Origin: Candidatus Uhrbacteria bacterium RIFOXYB12_FULL_58_10
Lineage (GTDB): Bacteria; Patescibacteriota; Patescibacteriia; UBA9934; GWF2-40-263
Direction of reading: 5' to 3'
Assembly: GCA_943354165.1 (NCBI GenBank)
Contig: CALRBH010000009.1
Span: forward strand, 1-35,180
Length of the DNA: 35,180 bases
A program made the translations under genes and the position numbers. The notes beneath the pieces were generated by a model, which saw only the letters and a program-made list of their open reading frames with translations, was not told where the DNA came from and did not search any database. Below, piece after piece: positions 30,283 to 35,180 of the stretch (position 1 is the first letter of the stretch; every line of letters starts with the position of its first letter).

Positions 30283-31450
30283 TTTTCCGCCCATGCGCGG
30301 AGGTGTTGCGAGCTACTTGGATGGGCTCGCGCGGTTTTTTCGCGATCAGATTACGGTCGTCGCACCACCGCAAAAAGGTTGGGAAGGTTTGGGAGGTTTG
30401 GGAGGTTCGGGAGGTTTAGAAGGAATGAAGGAGTTCGATTTGACGTGTGGGTATTCGGTGAAGCGGATTTCGCTTTTGAATAAGTGGGTGAACCCGCATT
30501 GGTTTCCCACGATCTGGTATCTGGTTTCGAATCGATCGTCGTACGATACAGTGATAGTGAGCCATGTGCTTCCGATGGGGACGGCGGCTTGGTTTGCAAA
30601 AATGGTCACACGAAAGCCGTTCGTCATTATCGTTCACGGAATGGACGTTGCCCTCGCTCGACGAAATCCTTGGAAGCGCAGGCTTGCAGGAATGGTTTTG
30701 CGTGGAGCAAAGGCAGTGGTATGCAATACGAAGGCGCTTGAGAAGGAAGTGAAGGATGCGTTTGGTGTGAAGCAGACGATCGTCTGCTACCCGAGCGTTG
30801 CGGGGCTGATGCCAGAGTCGGCAACCTCCCCTAACCCCTCCCCTTCGACTCCGCTCAGGACAGGCTTGGCGAAGGAGGGGAATCAAGGATTACGGCTTTT
30901 AACGGTTTCGCGGCTTGTCGAGCGTAAGGGGCAAATGCGCGTGCTTGAAGCGTTGTCGAAACTGCGAACGGCCGGAAAGGGAGCGCTTTTCGCTTCGTAC
31001 ACGATTATCGGATCTGGTCCGATGGAAACAGAATTGCGTGAGGCGACAGATCGGTTAGGGTTGAACGATGTCGTCGCGTTCGCTGGGGACGTTGATGACG
31101 CTACGCTTCATACTGCGTATAATACTTGTGACGCATTCATTATGCCTACGATCGGTGGAGCGGCTGATCGTGAAGGGTTTGGGATGGTGTATGTCGAAGC
31201 GGCTCTGTGTGGGATCCCTTCGATCGCTTCGCATCTTCCAGGCGTTGATGAAGCGGTGTTGGACGGGAAGACCGGCATTCTGGTTCCCGATGGGGACGTC
31301 GACGCACTAGCTTCCGCGATAGAACGCCTTGCGAACAATCCCGTTGAACGTCGACAGCTGGGCGAAGCTGCGAAGATTCGTGCGACGTATGAATTCACGG
31401 CTGACAAGCAGTTTGGGAAATTAAGAGAGGCGTTAGGTGTTAGGCGTTAG
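30257..31450 (+). CDS. Family 4 glycosyltransferase with repeat-derived insertions
   Basis: 397 aa from ATG 30257. GT-B fold: LLLTLDFPPMRGGVASYLDG at the N terminus, IVHGMDVALARRNPWKR, VCNTKALEKEVK, then LLTVSRLVERKGQMRVLEAL and the donor-site ADREGFGMVYVEAALCGIPS with E7-type acidic residues. It transfers a sugar from a nucleotide donor during polysaccharide assembly. Two segments are unlike the family: a Gly-rich run at about residues 40-58 and a Ser/Pro/Thr stretch at about 190-210, both encoded by short-word or REP-like repeats inserted in frame. The last codons (ALGVRR) also fall in a GTTAGGCGTTAGG repeat. The gene still reads through, so the enzyme may be functional. Confidence 0.9.
   Translation: MRLLLLTLDFPPMRGGVASYLDGLARFFRDQITVVAPPQKGWEGLGGLGGSGGLEGMKEFDLTCGYSVKRISLLNKWVNPHWFPTIWYLVSNRSSYDTVIVSHVLPMGTAAWFAKMVTRKPFVIIVHGMDVALARRNPWKRRLAGMVLRGAKAVVCNTKALEKEVKDAFGVKQTIVCYPSVAGLMPESATSPNPSPSTPLRTGLAKEGNQGLRLLTVSRLVERKGQMRVLEALSKLRTAGKGALFASYTIIGSGPMETELREATDRLGLNDVVAFAGDVDDATLHTAYNTCDAFIMPTIGGAADREGFGMVYVEAALCGIPSIASHLPGVDEAVLDGKTGILVPDGDVDALASAIERLANNPVERRQLGEAAKIRATYEFTADKQFGKLREALGVRR
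30376..30427 (+). repeat. In-frame GGTTTGGGA repeat in GT4 gene
   Basis: The words GGTTGGGAA, GGTTTGGGA (twice), GGTTCGGGA and GGTTTAGAA follow one another in a 9-nt period. Because 9 is divisible by three the frame stays open, giving a GLGGLGGSGGLEG-type run. It is located between the first strand and the acceptor-binding loops of the glycosyltransferase. Confidence 0.8.
30824..30888. repeat. In-frame REP-like palindromic element in GT4 gene
   Basis: CCCTTCGACTCCGCTCAGG (30841-30859) is flanked by CTCCCCTAACCCCTCC on the left and CTTGGCGAAGGAGGGG on the right, which are partly complementary (CCCCTCC/GGAGGGG; CCTTCG/CGAAGG). It encodes residues ~190-210 of the glycosyltransferase (TSPNPSPSTPLRTGLAKEGN). 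A related core lies at 12271-12291 next to the CRISPR array. Confidence 0.8.
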
Positions 31451-31461
31451 GCCACAGGGAT

Positions 31462-32169
31462 ATGCCAAGAATTTCTGTCATCATTCCGACGTACCAGCAT
31501 GCCTCCACCATCGGGCCGTGTTTGGATTCCGTTCTCGCGCAGACGTTGAAGCCTTTCGAAATCATTGTAGTGAACGATGGATCGACTGACGGAACGGAAA
31601 AGGTGCTCGAAACCTATCGCGATCACGTGACCGTCATTTCGCAGGTGAACTGCGGATCGAACCCGTCGCGCAATACGGGCTGGAAAGCCTCTACGGGCGA
31701 CTTCCTGATCTTTTGCGATGCTGACGTCATCATGCAACCAAACATGCTGGAGAGGCTCGCAGGGGTGCTTGAGGAGCATCCGGAGGCTAGTTATGCATAT
31801 GGCGGATTCCGGTTTGGTTGGAAGGCGATGCCGGCCGCCTATTTCGATTCGGAACGATTGCGCAAGACGAATTACATTCACACCACAGCTCTGATTCGCC
31901 GCGAACATTTCCCGGGATTCGACGAGGCTATCAAGCGGTTCCAGGATTGGGACGTTTGGCTTACCATGTTGGAAGCGGGTCATGTGGGCGTGCAGCTCCC
32001 CGGCGAACTGTTTCAGATTATCGACGTGGCCGGGCGCGCGGGGATCAGCCAGTGGGTTCCGTCCATCGTGCTGAAATTCCCTTGGAAGTATGTGGGATGG
32101 ATGCCCGCCTCGGTGAAGAAATATCAGCAGGCAAGGGAAGTGATCGCGAAGAAGCACCATCTCGCATGA
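31462..32169 (+). CDS. Family 2 glycosyltransferase
   Basis: 235 aa. GT-A fold: ISVIIPTYQHASTIGPCLDS, VVNDGSTDGTE and the DxD motif in IFCDADVIM. FQDWDVWLTMLEAGHVG supplies the catalytic-base region. It is probably a sugar transferase for the polysaccharide made by this locus. The gap to the preceding gene is 11 nt and contains no promoter; its stop overlaps the start of the next gene (ATGA), so translation is coupled. Confidence 0.92.
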   Translation: MPRISVIIPTYQHASTIGPCLDSVLAQTLKPFEIIVVNDGSTDGTEKVLETYRDHVTVISQVNCGSNPSRNTGWKASTGDFLIFCDADVIMQPNMLERLAGVLEEHPEASYAYGGFRFGWKAMPAAYFDSERLRKTNYIHTTALIRREHFPGFDEAIKRFQDWDVWLTMLEAGHVGVQLPGELFQIIDVAGRAGISQWVPSIVLKFPWKYVGWMPASVKKYQQAREVIAKKHHLA

Positions 32170-33008
32170 TCTCAATCCTCACGGTCAACTATCGGACGAA
32201 GGCGTATCTCGAGCGCATGCTTGCGACGCTGTTTGCGCATCTTAAATGCGAGGCGGAAGTCATTGTGGTCGAGAACAAGTCCGGCGACGACCTTGTGGAC
32301 CTGGCGCACGACTATCCGATGGTTCGTATTCTCAAGAGCAAAATAAACTTGGGCTTTGCCGGAGGATGTCACCTCGCGGCGCAGCATGCCAAGGGCGACT
32401 ATTTCATTCTCGTAAATCCGGACATCGAGTTTACGGAGGACGCGGTTTGCACTCTCTCTAAACGGATGCGGAATGAACCCACTGTTGCGGTCGGCGGCAT
32501 TTCTCTCAAGAACACCGATGGCAGCCAGCAGTCTTGCGTCTGGGGATTCCCACGGCCAATGGATCAGCTCATGCTGCTTCTCAAGCTTCCGCATCTTTTC
32601 CCGAATCTCAAGCCAATTGAGCGGTGGCTTGCGAAGGATTTCGATTATTCTAAGACACAGGATTGCGATCAGGTGATGGGCGCGTTCTTTTGCGTCCGGC
32701 GCGACGTCTGGGAAAAGCTCAGCGGGCTCGATCGCGGATATTTCATGTGGTACGAGGAAGTGGATTTCTGCAAACGCGCGCGCAACGCCGGGTTCCGTAT
32801 TCGCTATTACGCCGACATCAAAGCGACTCATGCAGGTGGCAGTAGTTTTACGTCGCTTGGCACCTGGAGGAAGCAGGCGATGGTTCGCAGGAGTATCCGC
32901 CGGTACGCCCGTAAGCATTTTGGGATGGTTTGGTGGGCGATATTCCTTGTCCTCGAACCCGTGTTTCTCCTGATCGCCGCCGTCGCTTCAATCGTCAAAC
33001 CCTCGTAA
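32166..33008 (+). CDS. Family 2 glycosyltransferase (rhamnosyltransferase-like)
   Basis: 280 aa from ATG 32166, overlapping the previous stop. The open frame extends to 31818 but only inside that gene. GT-A motifs: ISILTVNYRTKAYLERML, NLGFAGGCHLAAQ, NPDIEF (DxD-like) and the WYEEVDFCKRARNAGFRI segment plus THAGGSS, typical of WbbL/RfbN-like rhamnosyltransferases. A C-terminal hydrophobic stretch (WWAIFLVLEPVFLLIAAVAS) could anchor it to the membrane. Sugar specificity cannot be set from sequence alone. Confidence 0.92.
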   Translation: MISILTVNYRTKAYLERMLATLFAHLKCEAEVIVVENKSGDDLVDLAHDYPMVRILKSKINLGFAGGCHLAAQHAKGDYFILVNPDIEFTEDAVCTLSKRMRNEPTVAVGGISLKNTDGSQQSCVWGFPRPMDQLMLLLKLPHLFPNLKPIERWLAKDFDYSKTQDCDQVMGAFFCVRRDVWEKLSGLDRGYFMWYEEVDFCKRARNAGFRIRYYADIKATHAGGSSFTSLGTWRKQAMVRRSIRRYARKHFGMVWWAIFLVLEPVFLLIAAVASIVKPS

Positions 33009-33012
33009 CCCT

Positions 33013-34569
33013 ATGTTCCGCGAACAATTTTTCGGGAAACCATTTTTGATAACCTTTGCGGGACTCGCCGCCTACTTCGGCCTCGCGATTCTGGTTTACA
33101 AAACACCATTCACGTTGATCCTCCTGGGCATCACAGCTCTCGTTGTTTTCTCTGTGTCGATGAAGCGCATGGAGTGGGGAATCTTCATTGCGATGGCCGA
33201 GCTGTTTGGAAACTCGCACGGACACCTCGTCGACGCTTCCGTCGGCGGGATCGTCGTTTCGCTGCGTATGGCGGTGTTCGCTGCGGTGATGGCGGCCTGG
33301 GCCGTGCATGCGATACGCGGTCGGCATCTTCCGTTTAAGAACGATCAACGCCTGTTTCCGTTCTTGTTGTTGGCTGCAGCCGTACTTATGGGCTTCGTCC
33401 GTGGATTTGGGGCGCATACGCCGATGGACGCGTTTCAGGATGGGAATGCGTACATGTATCTCGCTTACGCGCTTCCAATCGCGGGGATCGTTTGGAATCC
33501 TTCGATGAAACGGGAGTTGCTTCAGATTTTCATGGCCGCAGCGGCGTGGATGGCGGCCGTTACGCTCGGGCTTCTCTACGTGTTCACGCATCTTTCCGGA
33601 GAGACACTCGTGCCGATCTATAAGTTTATTCGGGATACGCGTACAGGTGAACTGACCCAGATGGATGGGGGATTGTTCCGCGTGTTCCTTCAGGGGCAGT
33701 TTTCTGTAGCGGTTGCGGCACTCGTGGCGTTCGCTCTTATGCTTTGGCAAAAGGGCGTTTCGCATGTGCGGAGTGATCGCCGCATTGTTTTTGCTGCGTT
33801 TGTCACCATCGTCGCCGCGCTTCTCATCAGTCAGTCGCGGAGCTTCTGGACGGGACTGGTTCCGGCTATTGCCTGTGTTCTTGGCCTGTACCTCTACATC
33901 GTTCGTCCGAAGATGAAGCTCTTCGTCCGTCAGATGGGGTTTGTCGCCCTTGCGGACATTTGTGGGCTCGTGGTGATGGTGGCGATTCTCCTATTCCCGA
34001 TTCCTTATCGCGCCGGATCATTCGAGGCCTTCCGATTATCATTTTCCGACCGAACGACGAATCTTGGCGATGTGGCCATTTCCAGCCGCTGGAATCTACT
34101 TCCTGAGCTGATGGAGGAAATCAAAGAGCAACCGATTCTCGGGAAGGGATTCGGGGAAGAAGTCGCTTTTGTGAGCGATGATCCTCGTGTGCGGGCCATC
34201 TATCCGGATGGAAAGTGGCGAACGTATTCACTTGAATGGGGCTGGCTCGATCTTTGGTTGAAGATGGGACTCCTCGGCCCCGTCTGTTTTGCCGTCGCGC
34301 ATTTTCTCCTTGGAAAGATGCTTTACGCCCGCGTGCGTGAGCCGGAAGGATGGCTTCATGCGGGGTTGATCGCCAGCCTCGTCTTTTTGGCCGCTACACA
34401 TGTATTTTCCCCATATCTCAACCACCCGCTCGGTCTCGGACTCCTTCTGCTCATCATCCCGTTCATCAACCGAAACGCGCCCCGGGTGGGAGCGCGTGCG
34501 GAGGAGGTTGAAGTATTAAAGGTTCCTGCGATCGGGTATATCGCGCCGATTCCGACCATGGAAGGGTAG
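33013..34569 (+). CDS. O-antigen ligase/polymerase-like membrane protein
   Basis: 518 aa with about 12 hydrophobic segments; a large loop in the second half (from about 330 to 400) contains DRTTNLGDVAISSRWNLLPE and ILGKGFGEEV, matching the periplasmic loop of the Wzy/WaaL (O-antigen ligase-like) family, where a conserved Arg takes part in glycan transfer. It joins or polymerises undecaprenyl-linked glycans on the outer face. As last gene of the locus it complements the flippase and glycosyltransferases. It is convergent with fmt (1 nt between the stops). Confidence 0.88.
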   Translation: MFREQFFGKPFLITFAGLAAYFGLAILVYKTPFTLILLGITALVVFSVSMKRMEWGIFIAMAELFGNSHGHLVDASVGGIVVSLRMAVFAAVMAAWAVHAIRGRHLPFKNDQRLFPFLLLAAAVLMGFVRGFGAHTPMDAFQDGNAYMYLAYALPIAGIVWNPSMKRELLQIFMAAAAWMAAVTLGLLYVFTHLSGETLVPIYKFIRDTRTGELTQMDGGLFRVFLQGQFSVAVAALVAFALMLWQKGVSHVRSDRRIVFAAFVTIVAALLISQSRSFWTGLVPAIACVLGLYLYIVRPKMKLFVRQMGFVALADICGLVVMVAILLFPIPYRAGSFEAFRLSFSDRTTNLGDVAISSRWNLLPELMEEIKEQPILGKGFGEEVAFVSDDPRVRAIYPDGKWRTYSLEWGWLDLWLKMGLLGPVCFAVAHFLLGKMLYARVREPEGWLHAGLIASLVFLAATHVFSPYLNHPLGLGLLLLIIPFINRNAPRVGARAEEVEVLKVPAIGYIAPIPTMEG

Positions 34570-34570
34570 G

Positions 34571-35179
34571 CTACGACAGAATTGTCCTATCGACATCCCC
34601 GAATCCGTTCAAGAAAGCTCCCGTATCCATGGGAGTTTTTCCTTCTGGCTGTATGCGGTTGATTTTGAGAAGGCCATGTCCGGTGTGCACGTGCAGGGTC
34701 GACCCGTGGATTTGCACCGTCCCAGGAGAAAGTGTTGCCGCTTCCCCGAGAACTTCGCATACATGGATCTTCAAACGCAGGGGGAGGTCGTGACGCTGCC
34801 AGACGGTCCAGGCGGATGGCCAGCCGGCGTAGGCTCGGACGATTCGGTCGATCTCGATGGCAGGTTTCGTCCAATCGATGCGTCCGTCGTCCTTTTCGAT
34901 CAACTTTGTGATGGTCGCCCTTGAATCGTCCTGGGGAACAGGGACAAGATTACCACTCAAGTAACGTTCCAGAGTGTCGACAAGCAGAGCGGGGCCTTGA
35001 AAACTAATTTTATTAGCGAGCGTTATAGAGGTCTCGCGTGCATCGAGCTCGATGTGGTCTTGGGCGAGGATCGAACCTGTGTCCATTCCGGCGTCCATTT
35101 TTATGATGGTGATTCCTGTCTGCGCGTCGCCGTTCAAAATTGGTGCTTGAATTGGAGAGGGACCACGGTACTTTGGCAG
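34571..35179 (-). CDS. fmt: Methionyl-tRNA formyltransferase, C-terminal part (partial)
   Basis: About 203 residues are visible; the gene runs off the window end. At the edge the sequence reads LPKYRGPSPIQAPILNG, continuing into DAQTGITIIKMDAGMDTGSI, the conserved end of the formyl-transfer domain. A C-terminal OB-like domain follows with DDGRIDWTKPAIEIDRIVRA, AWTVW and GLLKINRIQPEGKTPMDTG. It formylates Met-tRNAfMet for initiation. The N-terminal catalytic Asn-His-Asp residues are outside the window. Confidence 0.96.
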   Translation of the reverse strand: MPKYRGPSPIQAPILNGDAQTGITIIKMDAGMDTGSILAQDHIELDARETSITLANKISFQGPALLVDTLERYLSGNLVPVPQDDSRATITKLIEKDDGRIDWTKPAIEIDRIVRAYAGWPSAWTVWQRHDLPLRLKIHVCEVLGEAATLSPGTVQIHGSTLHVHTGHGLLKINRIQPEGKTPMDTGAFLNGFGDVDRTILS

Positions 35180-35180
35180 G

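Noticed and set aside
31818-32165. 116-residue N-terminal extension of the rhamnosyltransferase-like gene
   Set aside because: The extension lies fully inside the preceding glycosyltransferase in another frame; the GT-A domain starts exactly at the coupled ATG 32166.

Overview
The window looks like a chromosomal segment of a Patescibacteria (CPR) bacterium, probably of the parcubacterial side. The basis is inference from several features: a short AlaRS (about 634 aa), an RNA polymerase alpha subunit of only 236 aa, very short intergenic gaps, a two-gene T4SS-like ATPase module of the kind common in CPR genomes, and a PduL-type phosphotransacetylase. Base composition is moderately GC-rich by eye. 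No rRNA or tRNA gene was recognised, so a finer taxonomic call is not supported.

Layout. 1-5615: end of secD, secF, a large membrane protein with a VirD4/TraD-like ATPase, and uppP. 5616-7390: a decayed signalling locus made of a FecR-like gene broken by a frameshift and two TAG codons, and a CHASE2-adenylate cyclase gene that has lost its middle. 7391-8770: a small islet of three unrecognised genes with strong hairpins. 8782-12114: mnmA, then two minus-strand genes (unknown, FecR-like), a thioredoxin-fold protein and a lipoprotein. 12115-15870: a compact CRISPR-Cas locus. 15880-24861: housekeeping and envelope genes (era, a TRAM-type uracil methyltransferase, a SpoU methyltransferase, a glycosyltransferase, pduL, a Ca-binding/PKD surface protein, murJ, alaS). 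24905-28774: a translation/transcription operon (infA-rpmJ-rpsM-rpsK-rpsD-rpoA-rplQ-rplM-rpsI) behind a perfect TTGACA-N17-TATAAT promoter. 28801-34569: a polysaccharide locus (flippase, three glycosyltransferases, O-antigen ligase/polymerase-like). 34571-35179: the C-terminal part of fmt.

The most interesting element is the CRISPR locus. A three-spacer array (37-nt repeats plus one degenerate terminal repeat) converges on an N-terminally shortened cas1. Reading away from cas1, under a near-consensus promoter that overlaps the 5' end of cas1, are a 92-aa basic protein and a 662-aa Cas12/TnpB-like effector, translationally coupled by an ATGA overlap. The effector keeps the RuvC scaffold and zinc ribbon, but by motif alignment all three acidic catalytic residues are replaced (Thr463, His547, Ala640). 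This suggests a naturally nuclease-dead, RNA-guided DNA-binding Cas12 with no Tn7-like genes nearby.

A second theme is genome-wide short G-rich or palindromic repeats. They sit in intergenic regions (1259-1371, 11358-11449, 18168-18270, 12271-12291) and have also entered reading frames without breaking them: the GT4 gene twice, the uracil methyltransferase, the lipoprotein signal peptide, and possibly mnmA.
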